A DNA stretch of 64,000 nucleotides, taken from assembly GCA_947481685.1 (NCBI GenBank), contig CANKHA010000001.1, forward strand, positions 62,001-126,000, written 5' to 3'. Made by a program: the position numbers and the translations under genes. Numbering within the stretch: the stretch's first letter is position 1; each line of letters opens with the position of its first letter. This document shows positions 47,079 through 56,229 of this stretch, one piece after another. The notes beneath the pieces were generated by a model. That model did not search any database, was not told where the DNA came from, and saw only the letters and a program-made list of their open reading frames with translations. The DNA is from Bradyrhizobiaceae bacterium (lineage in GTDB: Bacteria; Pseudomonadota; Alphaproteobacteria; Rhizobiales; Xanthobacteraceae).

Positions 47079-47492
47079 TTACGACTGTTTCTCGATCTTC
47101 GGCTCAACCGCGTCCAGCGCCATGGTCCAAGGCTGTGCCGAGCGGAACCAGACCTGACGCCTGGGTGTGAGGTCGCTGCGTTGGCGCAAAATGCCGACCC
47201 GCACCATGTAGATCGGCTGAGGTCCTTCACCCGGCGTCGTCGCGTAGATCGGTGAAGCGCAGGTCTGGCAGAAGGCTTGCGCACGCGGATTGCCGCTGTC
47301 GGCGGTTTTCTTGATGTAGATCGTCGGCTTGCCCGACATCTTGAACGTCGTGCCCGATACAGGAATCGAAACCCGAAATGCCGAACCGGTGGCTGTCTGG
47401 CAATCCGTGCAGTGGCAGACCGTCACCGTTGCCGGGTCGGCCTCGCCTTCAACAGTGATCGCTCCGCAATGACATGCGCCGTCGATTTTCAT
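47079..47492 (-). CDS. GFA (Gfa/CENP-V) family zinc protein
   Basis: A 137-residue protein of the Gfa-like family. The zinc-binding cysteines are visible in order: [16 protein letters not shown] and [11 protein letters not shown]. One founding member was reported as glutathione-dependent formaldehyde-activating enzyme, but most members have no known role, so no reaction is assigned. Its start overlaps the stop of the metallopeptidase gene by four bases. Confidence 0.88.
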   Translation of the reverse strand: MKIDGACHCGAITVEGEADPATVTVCHCTDCQTATGSAFRVSIPVSGTTFKMSGKPTIYIKKTADSGNPRAQAFCQTCASPIYATTPGEGPQPIYMVRVGILRQRSDLTPRRQVWFRSAQPWTMALDAVEPKIEKQS

Positions 47493-47920
47493 GCATCCTC
47501 CTCGTCAGTAGTTTTCTCGATCTCTTCCATGTCGTCGTCGGACAGGCCGAAATGATGGCCGATCTCATGCACCAGAACATGGGTGATGATGGAGCCGAGC
47601 ATTTCGTCATGCTCGGCCCAGTAATCCAAAATCGGGCGGCGATAGAGCCAGACCATGTTGGGCATCGCTGTGGCAACGCTCACCGATTGAAACGGCAGGC
47701 CAACCCCCTGGAACAGCCCGAGCAGATCAAACTCGGTTTCGCATTCCATGTCCTTCAGGACGTCGTCGCTGGGGAAGTCATCGACATGAATCACCAGCCC
47801 CTCGCACAGCGCCTGAAAGGTTGGGGGCAGGCGGGCATAGGCTTCCTCGGCGATCGCCTCCATCTCGGCGAGCGAAGGCGCGGTGGCGGGGCGCCAGTCG
47901 ATGGGTGGGGCTTTATCCAT
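47489..47920 (-). CDS. Metallopeptidase family protein (short zincin)
   Basis: A 143-residue zincin-like protein with HVLVHEIGHHFGLSDDDMEEIE near the C-terminus: HEIGHHFG supplies the HExxH zinc site and catalytic Glu. Small proteins of this family are widespread in Actinobacteria and Alphaproteobacteria; targets are unknown. ATG 47920 (MDKAPPIDWRP) is chosen: the frame to 48034 runs through dispersed repeat copy D and would only translate repeat sequence. It is followed by the GFA gene with a four-base overlap. Confidence 0.87.
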   Translation of the reverse strand: MDKAPPIDWRPATAPSLAEMEAIAEEAYARLPPTFQALCEGLVIHVDDFPSDDVLKDMECETEFDLLGLFQGVGLPFQSVSVATAMPNMVWLYRRPILDYWAEHDEMLGSIITHVLVHEIGHHFGLSDDDMEEIEKTTDEEDA

Positions 47921-47982
47921 ACTGCTGGTTCTAGGCGAGAGGGGCGTTGACGCCAAGGCGGCAATAGGGGAGTTTTGCCGCA

Positions 47983-48092
47983 GCGCATGATCCGGCGAAG
48001 TGGGTACCGGTTCGCTGAAAAGATCATGCGCCACTTATTAATTTGCGCGCGGTCGGACGCAAAACCGGTAAGCACTTTTGCTGACCGTGCGC
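47983..48092. repeat. Dispersed palindromic repeat, composite copy D
   Basis: Unit 1 has perfect arms GCGCATGATC (47983-47992) and GATCATGCGC (48022-48031) around CGGCGAAGTGGGTACCGGTT. Unit 2 has arms GCGCGCGGTC (48045-48054) and GACCGTGCGC (48083-48092), nine of ten paired, around GGACGCAAAACCGG. It is the reverse of copy B at 42293-42403 and of nearly the same length. It fills most of the 190 bases between two divergent genes. Confidence 0.87.
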
Positions 48093-48110
48093 TGAATGGG
48101 AGGCTTTGTT

Positions 48111-48407
48111 ATGCGTGCCTTGGCGTTGATGCTGGCGGCGGCAACAGTTGCGATGCTTGGGATTTTCGCGGGCTCGCACGCAGCCATGGCCCAGACGACG
48201 CAGGCCGATCCGCCACGCCGCGCGCCGCCGCAGATCATCGTGACGCCGCGCCGTTCTTATGCGGTGCCCGATCGCGGGAACAGCGTCGCCTATCCCGGCC
48301 GTGGCTATGTCCGCAGCTGCACGTCCTGGCTGGAGCCGGACGCGCGTCCAAGCGGCACGGTGATCGTGCCCCGCCAGCACTGCGGGTGGGTGCGCGGGCA
48401 GTCGTGA
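48111..48407 (+). CDS. Small exported protein of unknown function
   Basis: A 98-residue protein with a signal peptide (MRALALMLAAATVAMLGIF ending GSHAAMA before QTTQADPP). The mature part is basic and Pro-rich (PPRRAPPQIIVTPRRSY) with two cysteines (YVRSCTSW and RQHCGW) that could form a disulphide. GGGAGG at 48098-48103, seven bases before ATG 48111, supports the start. It begins 19 bases after repeat copy D and ends before a strong terminator. Unknown family. Confidence 0.72.
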   Translation: MRALALMLAAATVAMLGIFAGSHAAMAQTTQADPPRRAPPQIIVTPRRSYAVPDRGNSVAYPGRGYVRSCTSWLEPDARPSGTVIVPRQHCGWVRGQS

Positions 48408-48439
48408 CGGAATAGTGACGCGGCAAACAGTTGCCCAAC

Positions 48440-48468
48440 AAAAAGCCCGCCGGTGAGGCGGGCTTTTT
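48440..48468. terminator. Bidirectional Rho-independent terminator between the small gene and leuC
   Basis: GCCCGCC (48445-48451) and GGCGGGC (48457-48463), loop GGTGA, flanked by five A on the left and five T on the right. It serves the plus-strand exported-protein gene and the convergent leuC. Confidence 0.92.
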
Positions 48469-48488
48469 CATTCAGCGCTGTGCTTACT

Positions 48489-49895
48489 CTAGTGCCAGTC
48501 GCGCACATCGACGAAGTGTCCGGCGATGGCTGCCGCTGCCGCCATCTCCGGCGACACCAGATGGGTGCGGCCCTTGTAGCCCTGACGGCCTTCGAAATTG
48601 CGGTTCGAGGTTGAAGCGCAACGCTCCCCCGGCGCGAGCTTGTCCGGATTCATCGCGAGACACATCGAGCAGCCTGGCTCGCGCCACTCGAAGCCGGCCT
48701 TGACGAAGATCTTGTCGAGGCCTTCGGCTTCGGCCTGTTCCTTCACAAGACCCGAGCCCGGCACGATCATCGCATTGACGTTGGCATTGACGTTCTTGCC
48801 GTTCACGACGCGCGCAACTTCGCGCAGGTCTTCGATGCGGCCGTTGGTGCAGGAGCCGATGAAGATGCGGTCGAGCTTGATATCGGTGACCTTCTCGCCG
48901 CCCTTCAGGCCCATGTATTCGAGCGAACGCTCCGCCGCGCGGCGCTTGTGCTCGTCGATGATTTCGGCCGGCACAGGAACGCGTCCGGCGACGGAGATCA
49001 CCTGCTCGGGGCTGGTGCCCCAGGTAACGAGCGGCGGCAGCTTGGCGGCATCGAGCCGGATCTCGTGGTCGAAATGCGCTCCGTCGTCGGAGCGCAGCGT
49101 GTCCCAGTAACGTTGCGCAACTTCCCAGGCGGCGCCTTTCGGCGATTTCGGACGGCCCTTCAGGAATTCGTAGGTCTTCTCGTCGGGCGCGATCATGCCG
49201 GCCTTGGCGCCGCCTTCGATCGACATGTTGCAGACCGTCATGCGGCCTTCCATCGACAGCGCGCGGATTGCCTCGCCGGCATATTCCAGCGCATAGCCGG
49301 TGCCGCCCGCGGTGCCGATCTCGCCGATGATCGCGAGGATGATGTCTTTCGCGGTGACATGCGGCGGCAGCTTGCCATCGACGATGGCGCGCATGTTCTT
49401 CGACTTCGACTGGATCAGCGTTTGTGTCGCGAGGACATGCTCCACTTCCGACGTGCCGATGCCGTAAGCCAGCGCGCCGAATGCGCCATGGGTCGCGGTA
49501 TGGCTGTCGCCGCACACGATCGTGGTGCCGGGCAGGGTGAAGCCCTGCTCAGGCCCGATGATGTGAACGATGCCCTGACGCTTGTCGTGTTCGTTGTAAT
49601 ATTCGAGGCCGAAATTCCGGGCGTTCTCTGCGAGAGTCGCGATCTGCTCCGCGCTTTCCGGGTCGGGATTAGGCTGCGAGCGATCCGTGGTCGGCACGTT
49701 GTGATCGACCACCAGCAGCGTCTTCTCCGGCGAATGCACCTTGCGGCCGCTCATGCGCAGGCCTTCGAACGCCTGCGGCGACGTCACCTCATGGACAAGA
49801 TGTCGGTCGATGTAGAGCAGCCCGGTGCCGTCCGGCTGCATGTCAACCAGATGGTCGTCCCAGATCTTGTCGTAGAGGGTGCGCGCTTTTGCCAT
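48489..49895 (-). CDS. leuC: 3-isopropylmalate dehydratase large subunit
   Basis: Iron-sulphur subunit of isopropylmalate isomerase, 468 residues. It begins with [14 protein letters not shown] and has [16 protein letters not shown] and the three [4Fe-4S] cysteines in IGSCTNGRI and [11 protein letters not shown]. It is the last gene of the ffh-rpsP-rimM-trmD-rplS-leuC row but is separated from rplS by a strong terminator, so it probably has its own promoter in 49896-50011. Confidence 0.96.
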   Translation of the reverse strand: MAKARTLYDKIWDDHLVDMQPDGTGLLYIDRHLVHEVTSPQAFEGLRMSGRKVHSPEKTLLVVDHNVPTTDRSQPNPDPESAEQIATLAENARNFGLEYYNEHDKRQGIVHIIGPEQGFTLPGTTIVCGDSHTATHGAFGALAYGIGTSEVEHVLATQTLIQSKSKNMRAIVDGKLPPHVTAKDIILAIIGEIGTAGGTGYALEYAGEAIRALSMEGRMTVCNMSIEGGAKAGMIAPDEKTYEFLKGRPKSPKGAAWEVAQRYWDTLRSDDGAHFDHEIRLDAAKLPPLVTWGTSPEQVISVAGRVPVPAEIIDEHKRRAAERSLEYMGLKGGEKVTDIKLDRIFIGSCTNGRIEDLREVARVVNGKNVNANVNAMIVPGSGLVKEQAEAEGLDKIFVKAGFEWREPGCSMCLAMNPDKLAPGERCASTSNRNFEGRQGYKGRTHLVSPEMAAAAAIAGHFVDVRDWH

Positions 49896-50011
49896 TACCG
49901 AGACGCTCCAAGAAGCTTCATTGGAATTGATATAGGGACTGACGGATGATTTAGCCTCTGGTGCGGGTAGGGGAAAGCCCTTTTGTTTGTTCGCCTGCCA
50001 TGCGCCAAAAA

Positions 50012-50042
50012 CAAAAGGCGCGGGGAGTGCCCGCGCCTTTTG
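50012..50042 (-). terminator. Rho-independent terminator downstream of rplS
   Basis: A perfect 13-base stem CAAAAGGCGCGGG (50012-50024) and CCCGCGCCTTTTG (50030-50042) with a five-base loop; on the minus strand it runs into TTTTGTTTTT. It lies 21 bases after the rplS stop and separates the ribosomal operon from leuC. Confidence 0.93.
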
Positions 50043-50063
50043 CCTCGAAACTGAAAGCCGAAA

Positions 50064-50459
50064 TTATTCGGCGGCGCTCTTGGTACCGGGTTCCTCGCGC
50101 GCATCCTGGCGCTCGGTAATACGGGCTGCCTTACCGCGCAGGCCACGCAGGTAGTAGAGCTTGGCGCGGCGCACCGTGCCACGGCGCACGACCTTGATGG
50201 ACTCGACGGTCGGCGAGTAGAGCGGGAATACGCGCTCGACGCCTTCGCCGTAGGAAATCTTCCGCACCGTGAAATTCTCGTTCAGGCCTGCGCCGGCGCG
50301 GCCGATGCAAACGCCTTCATAGGCCTGCACGCGGGTGCGCTCGCCTTCCGTGACCTTCACGTTGACCAGAACGGTATCGCCCGGGGCGAAATCCGGAATT
50401 TCCTTGTTGGCGGAAAGCTTCGCCATCTGCTCTTTTTCGAGCGTCTGAATGATGTTCAT
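50064..50459 (-). CDS. rplS: Large ribosomal subunit protein bL19
   Basis: Ribosomal protein at the 30S/50S interface, 131 residues. [44 protein letters not shown] and [15 protein letters not shown] are diagnostic. A short charged C-terminal tail follows. It is the last gene of the ffh-rpsP-rimM-trmD-rplS operon, 89 bases after trmD. Confidence 0.97.
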   Translation of the reverse strand: MNIIQTLEKEQMAKLSANKEIPDFAPGDTVLVNVKVTEGERTRVQAYEGVCIGRAGAGLNENFTVRKISYGEGVERVFPLYSPTVESIKVVRRGTVRRAKLYYLRGLRGKAARITERQDAREEPGTKSAAE

Positions 50460-50548
50460 GGAAATCTCCGTCTGCAGCGCCAGGGGCGCGCGTTTTCAAA
50501 GCGATCCTGTATGGGTCGCGCAGCTTCTAATGCATATGAGCGGATTTG

Positions 50549-51268
50549 TCACCCTTTTGGAGGCTTTTTTAGGCCCCCGGGGGTGCGTTTTTGATGGGCC
50601 GCCCAGAGGTCGGGACGGCGTTCCCGGGTCAGCTTTTCGGCTTGATCCTGCCGCCAGGCGTCGATTTTACCATGGTCCCCGGAAGTCAGGATTTCCGGAA
50701 TCGGCCGGCCCTCCCAGACCGCTGGCCGGGTGTAGTGCGGATATTCCAGCAATCCGGCGCTGAAGCTCTCGTCCAGGCCCGAGGCCTCCTTGCCCATGAC
50801 CCCCGGCCGGAGCCGGACGCAGGCATCGATCAGGGCCATGGCGGCCAGTTCCCCGCCGGAAAGCACATAATCGCCGACCGAGATTTCCTCGAGCGCGCGG
50901 CCTTCGATCAGCCGCTGGTCGATGCCCTCGAACCGCCCGCAGAGCACGAGCACGCCGGGACCGGCGGCTAGCGCCTCGACCCGGCTCTGGGTGAGCGGCG
51001 CGCCGCGGGGGCTCATCAGCAGGCGGGGGCGGGACCCGGCATCGGCGGCATCGACTGCGCGCGCCAGCACGTCGGCCTTCATCACCATGCCGGCGCCGCC
51101 ACCGGCGGGCGTGTCATCGACGCTGCGATGCTTGTCGGTGGCATGGTCGCGGATGTCGGTGACGTCGAGCGACCACAGGCCGGAAGCCATCGCCTTGCCG
51201 GCGAGGCTCAGCCCCAGAGGCCCGGGAAACATCTCCGGGAAAATGGTCAGCACGCTGGCGCGCCACAT
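50549..51268 (-). CDS. trmD: tRNA (guanine(37)-N1)-methyltransferase
   Basis: SPOUT-class methyltransferase that makes m1G37 in tRNAs reading CNN and GGG codons, preventing frameshifts. 239 residues with [39 protein letters not shown] and the trefoil-knot [15 protein letters not shown]. It follows rimM by 17 bases within the ribosomal operon. Confidence 0.96.
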   Translation of the reverse strand: MWRASVLTIFPEMFPGPLGLSLAGKAMASGLWSLDVTDIRDHATDKHRSVDDTPAGGGAGMVMKADVLARAVDAADAGSRPRLLMSPRGAPLTQSRVEALAAGPGVLVLCGRFEGIDQRLIEGRALEEISVGDYVLSGGELAAMALIDACVRLRPGVMGKEASGLDESFSAGLLEYPHYTRPAVWEGRPIPEILTSGDHGKIDAWRQDQAEKLTRERRPDLWAAHQKRTPGGLKKPPKG

Positions 51269-51285
51269 GCGCTCGCTCCCTGTGC

Positions 51286-51786
51286 TTACTCTTGCAGTTC
51301 CGGCAGCACGACCACGAGCCGTCCGCCCTTGATATCGACTTCCGGCACGGCGGTCTCGGTGAACGGCAGCATCATCGCGCCACCGGATGGCGGCTGAATT
51401 TCCAGGATGTCGCCGGCGCCGAAATTATGCACGGCGATCACCGCACCGATTGCGTTGCCGTTCTCATCTTCGGCGCGGAGCCCGATCAGGTCGGTGTGAT
51501 AAAACTCTCCGTCGTCGGCTTCGGGTAAACGCGCGCGCGGCACGAACAGCTTGATGTTGGTCAGCCGTTCGGCCGCATCGCGATCTTCAACACCGCGCAG
51601 TCTGGCGACAAGGTGGTCCTTGGCCTGACGCGCCGTGTCGATCTCGAAGCTGCGCTTGCCGTCTTCGGTCTCGAGTGGGCCGTATTGCGTGATGGCCATC
51701 GGCTCCGCGGTGAAGGTCCATAGCCGGACCTCCCCGCGTACACCGTGCGGCGCGCCGATCTGCGCCACGCAAATCCGATCGACCAT
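51286..51786 (-). CDS. rimM: Ribosome maturation factor RimM
   Basis: Assembles the 30S head around uS19. 166 residues with the N-terminal barrel ([21 protein letters not shown]) and the PRC-barrel region ([32 protein letters not shown]). It follows rpsP by 12 bases in the standard order. Confidence 0.95.
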   Translation of the reverse strand: MVDRICVAQIGAPHGVRGEVRLWTFTAEPMAITQYGPLETEDGKRSFEIDTARQAKDHLVARLRGVEDRDAAERLTNIKLFVPRARLPEADDGEFYHTDLIGLRAEDENGNAIGAVIAVHNFGAGDILEIQPPSGGAMMLPFTETAVPEVDIKGGRLVVVLPELQE

Positions 51787-51798
51787 TGCGTGAAAGCC

Positions 51799-52248
51799 TT
51801 AGCTCGCAGCTGCCTCGGCAGCCGCCTTGGCTGCTTTTGCTTCTTCAGCTTTTGCGGCCTTGGCTTCTTCAGCCTTTGCGGCCTTAGCAGCCTTGGCGGC
51901 GGCGTCGGCGGCTTCCTTGTCCTTGGTCTTGGCTTCTGCGGTGGCCTTGCGTTCCTTGCGCGGGATTGCCCGTTCCGGATTGTTGTGCTTCTCGCGCTTC
52001 GCAACGCCGGCGGCGTCGAGGAAGCGCATCACGCGGTCGGTCGGCTGCGCGCCCTTGACCATCCAGGCCTTGACCTTCTCGAGATCGAGCTTCAGGCGCT
52101 CGGCATTGTCCTTCTTCAGCAGCGGATTGAAGAAGCCGAGACGCTCGATGAAACGGCCGTCGCGCGGGAAGCGCGAGTCGGCAACGACGATGTGATAGAA
52201 CGGGCGCTTCTTGGTGCCCGCGCGGGACAGGCGAATAACAACAGACAT
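51799..52248 (-). CDS. rpsP: Small ribosomal subunit protein bS16 with a long Ala/Lys/Glu tail
   Basis: The first 80 residues are a normal bS16 ([38 protein letters not shown]). The remaining about 65 residues form a low-complexity Ala/Lys/Glu tail with a repeated AKAEEAKA unit, probably helical. Extended bS16 tails occur in Hyphomicrobiales. It lies 48 bases after the ffh stop and 12 before rimM. Confidence 0.96.
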   Translation of the reverse strand: MSVVIRLSRAGTKKRPFYHIVVADSRFPRDGRFIERLGFFNPLLKKDNAERLKLDLEKVKAWMVKGAQPTDRVMRFLDAAGVAKREKHNNPERAIPRKERKATAEAKTKDKEAADAAAKAAKAAKAEEAKAAKAEEAKAAKAAAEAAAS

Positions 52249-52296
52249 TGGTTTTCCTTTCGGGTGGTGTTCAGTTGAATGCGTGAGATTGGTTGG

Positions 52297-53835
52297 TCAC
52301 TTCTTTTTCCCTAATCCGGGAAATCCGCCGAGGCCCGGCTTCGCGCCAGATCCTCCAAGCCCGGGAATGCCGCGGGGCATTCCGGGAAAATTCGGGGGCA
52401 GTTGCGGCATGCCAGAGGGAAGTCCGCCCGCGCCGCCCGGCATCTTCTTGGCCAATTCCGCCATCTGCTCAGGGCTCGGGGCACCGCCGCCCATGCCGAG
52501 CATGTTGGCGAGGCCGGCCATCGGGCCGCGCTTGGCGCCGCCAACCATGGACTTCATCATGTCGGCCATGCCGCGATGCATTTTCAAAAGCTTGTTGAGT
52601 TCTTCGACCTTGGTGCCGGAGCCGGCGACGATGCGCTTCTTGCGGCTGTTCTTCAGCAGATCCGGATTGCGCCGCTCTTTCGGCGTCATGGAATCGATCA
52701 TCGCCGTCTGACGCTTGAGCAGGCCGTCATCGAGCCCGGCATTGGCGATCTGGTTCTTCATCTTGGCGACGCCGGGCATCATGCCCATCAGGCCGCCGAG
52801 GCCGCCCATCTTCGCCATCTGGTCGAGCTGGTCGCGCAGATCGTTGAGATCGAACGCGCCCTTGCGCATGCGCTCGGCGCTGCGCATTGCCTTTTCGGCA
52901 TCGATATTCGCCGCGGCTTTTTCGACCAGCGATACGATATCGCCCATGCCAAGGATGCGGCCGGCGATACGCGCCGGATCGAAATCCTCGAGCGCATCCA
53001 TCTTTTCGCCGGTGCCGATCAGCTTGATCGGCTTGCCGGTGACCGCGCGCATGGAGAGCGCAGCACCGCCGCGGCCATCGCCGTCGATACGTGTCAGCAC
53101 GATGCCGGTGAGACCGACGCGCTCGTTGAAGGCGCGCGCGAGATTGACGGCGTCCTGACCGGTCAGCGAATCCGCAACCAGCAGAACTTCATGCGGATTG
53201 ACGGCCTTTTTGACTTCGGCGGCTTCCGCCATCATCGCTTCGTCGAGCGTGGTACGGCCGGCGGTGTCGAGCAGCACCACGTCGTAACCGCCAAGCCGTC
53301 CGGCTTCGATGGCGCGGCGCGCGATCTGCGGCGGCTGCTGGCCTTCAACAATAGGGAGCGTATCGACGCCGATGTCGCGGCCGAGCACCGCAAGCTGTTC
53401 CATCGCCGCGGGGCGACGCACGTCAAGCGACGCCATCAGCGTCTTGCGGTTCAAACGATCGCCGAGGCGCTTGGCGAGTTTCGCGGTGGTGGTGGTTTTG
53501 CCGGAGCCCTGCAGGCCGACCATCATGATGGCGATGGGAGCGGCGGCATTGAGATCGATGCCCTGGCTTTGCGCGCCGAGCGTCGCGACCAGTTCGTCGT
53601 GCACGATCTTCACGACCATCTGGCCGGGTGTCACCGACTTGATGACGTCCACGCCCACGGCGCGCACGCGCACCTTGTCGACGAAGTCCCGCGTCACATC
53701 CAGCGCAACGTCGGCTTCCAGCAGCGCGCGCCGCACTTCGCGCAGCGCCGCATCCACGTCGGCTTCCGACAGCGCGCCGCGCTTTGTGAGCCGATCGAGA
53801 ATTCCGCCAAGCTTGTCGGACAGGCTTTCGAACAT
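52297..53835 (-). CDS. ffh: Signal recognition particle protein Ffh
   Basis: GTPase that binds 4.5S RNA and signal sequences and docks on FtsY. 512 residues in N-G-M order: N-domain to about 95, G-domain with GLQGSGKTTTTAKLA, DTAGRTTLDEAMM and TRIDGDGRGGAALS, then the M-domain with SGTKVEELNKLLKMH and a Met/Gly/Pro-rich tail. ATG 53835 (MFESLSDKLGG) is the usual start; the frame to 53862 adds nine residues. ftsY lies at 59.1 kb. No 4.5S RNA gene was found in the window. Confidence 0.97.
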   Translation of the reverse strand: MFESLSDKLGGILDRLTKRGALSEADVDAALREVRRALLEADVALDVTRDFVDKVRVRAVGVDVIKSVTPGQMVVKIVHDELVATLGAQSQGIDLNAAAPIAIMMVGLQGSGKTTTTAKLAKRLGDRLNRKTLMASLDVRRPAAMEQLAVLGRDIGVDTLPIVEGQQPPQIARRAIEAGRLGGYDVVLLDTAGRTTLDEAMMAEAAEVKKAVNPHEVLLVADSLTGQDAVNLARAFNERVGLTGIVLTRIDGDGRGGAALSMRAVTGKPIKLIGTGEKMDALEDFDPARIAGRILGMGDIVSLVEKAAANIDAEKAMRSAERMRKGAFDLNDLRDQLDQMAKMGGLGGLMGMMPGVAKMKNQIANAGLDDGLLKRQTAMIDSMTPKERRNPDLLKNSRKKRIVAGSGTKVEELNKLLKMHRGMADMMKSMVGGAKRGPMAGLANMLGMGGGAPSPEQMAELAKKMPGGAGGLPSGMPQLPPNFPGMPRGIPGLGGSGAKPGLGGFPGLGKKK

Positions 53836-54053
53836 CGAACTTCCGGTTCCTTCACGCGCCAAAACGACTTAACGCCCGAGGGCGCATCGCGCTGTCGGGC
53901 GGGGGCCTCCGGTCTCTCGGACCGGTCGGCGGATCGGTAATCTCATCTCTTACGAGAACGGCCGGAAACTAGACGGCGGCCCTGATATGAGTCAACCAAA
54001 AGCTCGTAAATTGGGACGTTTATGGGGCGATTCGGTCCCGGGAGAGCCAGATT

Positions 54054-54791
54054 TTGACCGTTTCGCAATGGAATGCCCGGGTCTGGGTCCTGCTGGGCGT
54101 CACGGCAGCTTCGCTGGCAGCCCTGCTGTTCTTGCCGCCCATCCCGCAGGATCAGGCCTACCATCACTATGCCGACCAACGGGCCTGGCTCGGAATCCCC
54201 AATTTCTGGAATGTCGTCTCCAACATCCCGTTCCTCCTCGTTGGTGCGGCGGGGCTGCGGCTGTCCGGCCCGCCCAGCATGCGGATTATTTTCCTTGGCA
54301 TCTTTCTCGTCGGTTTCAGTCCGGCCTACTACCACTGGACTCCCAGCGACGCGACGCTGATCTGGGACCGGCTGCCGATGACGCTCGGTTTCATGGCGAT
54401 CCTTGCCAACATCATCGAGGAACGCGTGAGCGAGAAGGCGGGCGCGCTGCTGTTGTGGCCACTGCTGGTGCTCGGCATTGCGAGCCTGATCGTGTGGCGC
54501 TTCACGGACGATCTCCGGCTCTACGGCTGGGTGCAATTCTTTCCGATGATGGCGCTGCTGCTCATATTCGTGCTGTTCCCGGCGAAACATACCGGCACCG
54601 TGAACTGGCTTATCGCGGCAGCGCTCTATGCCGCTGCCAAGCTGCCCGAACTTTACGATGCGTCGATCTTCTCAGCCGTTCACGCCGTGAGCGGACACAC
54701 GATCAAGCATCTGCTCGCCGCCGTGGCGTGTTTCTTCATCTTGCGGAATTTTCAGACGCGGCAGCCAGTCAGCGCTGCAACTCATAACTGA
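54054..54791 (+). CDS. Ceramidase-family (CREST superfamily) membrane protein
   Basis: A 245-residue protein with about seven hydrophobic segments. YHHYADQRAWLGIPNFWNV, followed by SNIPFLLVGAAGL, FSPAYYHWTPSDATLIWDRLPM and HTIKHLLAAVACF, matches the alkaline ceramidase/CREST pattern, in which scattered His and Asp residues bind zinc within the membrane. The bacterial substrate is unknown. The start is TTG 54054 after GGGAGAG; no ATG in frame gives the full first helix. The 3' end overlaps the convergent SIMPL gene by 23 bases. Confidence 0.83.
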   Translation: MTVSQWNARVWVLLGVTAASLAALLFLPPIPQDQAYHHYADQRAWLGIPNFWNVVSNIPFLLVGAAGLRLSGPPSMRIIFLGIFLVGFSPAYYHWTPSDATLIWDRLPMTLGFMAILANIIEERVSEKAGALLLWPLLVLGIASLIVWRFTDDLRLYGWVQFFPMMALLLIFVLFPAKHTGTVNWLIAAALYAAAKLPELYDASIFSAVHAVSGHTIKHLLAAVACFFILRNFQTRQPVSAATHN

Positions 54792-55467
54792 CGGAAACCG
54801 ATATCCGCTGGGTCTGCTCGCCGACGGAGACCGGTGTGGCATCGCCACCTCTGGCCGCGCGCATCATCACCGACCCGGGCATCGACGTGCCTGCTTCGGA
54901 AATGCTGAAGGCTGCGCCGAGCTTTACATTTGCGGCCTTGGCATAAATCTCCGCCTTGCGGTGGGCATCGGCGATCGCCGCTTCGCGCGCCTGATCGAGC
55001 GGCTTCGATGGTGACGAGACCACGAACTGAATGCCGGAAATATCGTTGGCGCCGGCCGCGACCAGGCGGTCGATGACGTCGGCAATCTTGCTGACATCGC
55101 GGATCTTGATGCTGACCTGGTTGGTCGCCTCAAAGCCAGTGATACGCAGCCCGCCGCCGCTTACTTTGGATGGAAGATCGCGGACGGGAGTAAGTGAGAG
55201 CCGCGAGGTCTGCACGTCCTGTTCGGCGATACCAGCCGCTTTCAGCGCCGCCATCACCGCCGTCATCATCTTCGCGTTGGCTTCGCTCGCGTCGCGGGCA
55301 GTCTTGCCGATCGTGGTGACGCCGCCGCCCATGATGGCGAGGTCAGGCACGACCGCAACTTCGCCTTCGCCCGTCACGGTGATGAGGCTCGGCACCCGCT
55401 CCTGCGCGGCGGCGTTGCCGAGCGCGGCGGCGATGACAACGAAGGCGAGTGCGAAGCGGTTCATCAT
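54769..55467 (-). CDS. SIMPL (DUF541) domain exported protein
   Basis: A 232-residue protein with a signal peptide ([19 protein letters not shown] to AQERVP). The mature part is a SIMPL domain: ITVTGEGEVAVVPDLAIMGGGV at the start, VQTSRLSLTPVRD and GFEATNQVSIKIRDVSKIADVIDRLVAAGAN in the middle, and QRISVSVSYEL at the end. Members are periplasmic or outer-membrane linked with poorly known roles. It overlaps the GyrI-like gene by four bases, so the two exported proteins are co-translated. Confidence 0.9.
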   Translation of the reverse strand: MMNRFALAFVVIAAALGNAAAQERVPSLITVTGEGEVAVVPDLAIMGGGVTTIGKTARDASEANAKMMTAVMAALKAAGIAEQDVQTSRLSLTPVRDLPSKVSGGGLRITGFEATNQVSIKIRDVSKIADVIDRLVAAGANDISGIQFVVSSPSKPLDQAREAAIADAHRKAEIYAKAANVKLGAAFSISEAGTSMPGSVMMRAARGGDATPVSVGEQTQRISVSVSYELQR

Positions 55468-56069
55468 TTCAGTGGAACATAAACATTCACGACGAGCTTG
55501 TCCTCCGGCATCTTCACCGGGTCGGTGACATATTCCTCGATGAACATGTCTTCCGACTCGAGACGCTTCTCGTCGAGATAATTGGTGATGGCTTCATAGG
55601 TCGTGTCCATCGCGTCGTAAGAGCCGCGATGCACGAATTGCAGCATCTTGCCACCGGGCGATTTGGCGACGGCGAGATCGCCTTTCGGCGGATTCTTCGG
55701 CGCCTCGGCCACCGGAATCCCGACCTGATACTGGAAGCCGGTTTCGTCGGTCTGGGTATAGATCGCCAGCGGTTTGTCGGACGCCGTGAGCTTCTGCTTG
55801 TCCATGTAGTCGGTGATGGTCTTGAACGCGTCGACGATGGTCTCGAAGGCGGTTTCCCAGGTCGCGGTGCCCTTCATGTAGATGAAGGTCCTGGGCTCCA
55901 GCGTCACTTCCGCACCGAACGGATCTGCCGGGGTGACCGGAGCGGGCTCGGCGGAAACCGGGGGCTTCGGGTCAGGGGTGCTCTTTTCGAGCGGCGTCTG
56001 GGCGGAAGCAGCGGCGGAAAATACAGCGATCAGGGCGGCGGCGCTGACCGTGAAAAGCAGGCGGGGCAT
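55464..56069 (-). CDS. Exported GyrI-like/effector-binding domain protein
   Basis: A 201-residue protein with a signal peptide ([22 protein letters not shown]) and a Pro-rich linker to about residue 50. The rest resembles the GyrI/AraC effector-binding fold with two similar halves ([20 protein letters not shown] and [20 protein letters not shown]) and ends [11 protein letters not shown]. Exported members may bind small hydrophobic ligands; none is known here. It heads a two-gene unit with the SIMPL gene. Confidence 0.78.
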   Translation of the reverse strand: MPRLLFTVSAAALIAVFSAAASAQTPLEKSTPDPKPPVSAEPAPVTPADPFGAEVTLEPRTFIYMKGTATWETAFETIVDAFKTITDYMDKQKLTASDKPLAIYTQTDETGFQYQVGIPVAEAPKNPPKGDLAVAKSPGGKMLQFVHRGSYDAMDTTYEAITNYLDEKRLESEDMFIEEYVTDPVKMPEDKLVVNVYVPLK

Positions 56070-56229
56070 GGGACGTCCTCATCGGCGCAGGCGAATAACA
56101 CGCCATAATTGCGATATTACCATGGCGCGCCGGGGCTGGGTCGCTGAAATGCGCCGCAGCCTGCCGAAACAAAGGGCCACTGGTTTATCGGGCACAATTG
56201 GCCATATAAGTTTCGCTGGAAATAGAACG

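Noticed and set aside
47921-48034. Longer N-terminus for the metallopeptidase
   Set aside because: The added residues are partly translated repeat copy D; MDKAPPIDW at 47920 is a natural start.
52402-53940. A 512-codon open frame on the plus strand opposite ffh
   Set aside because: Ffh motifs on the minus strand are unambiguous; the opposite frame is His/Arg/Gly-rich with no domain and no plausible start.
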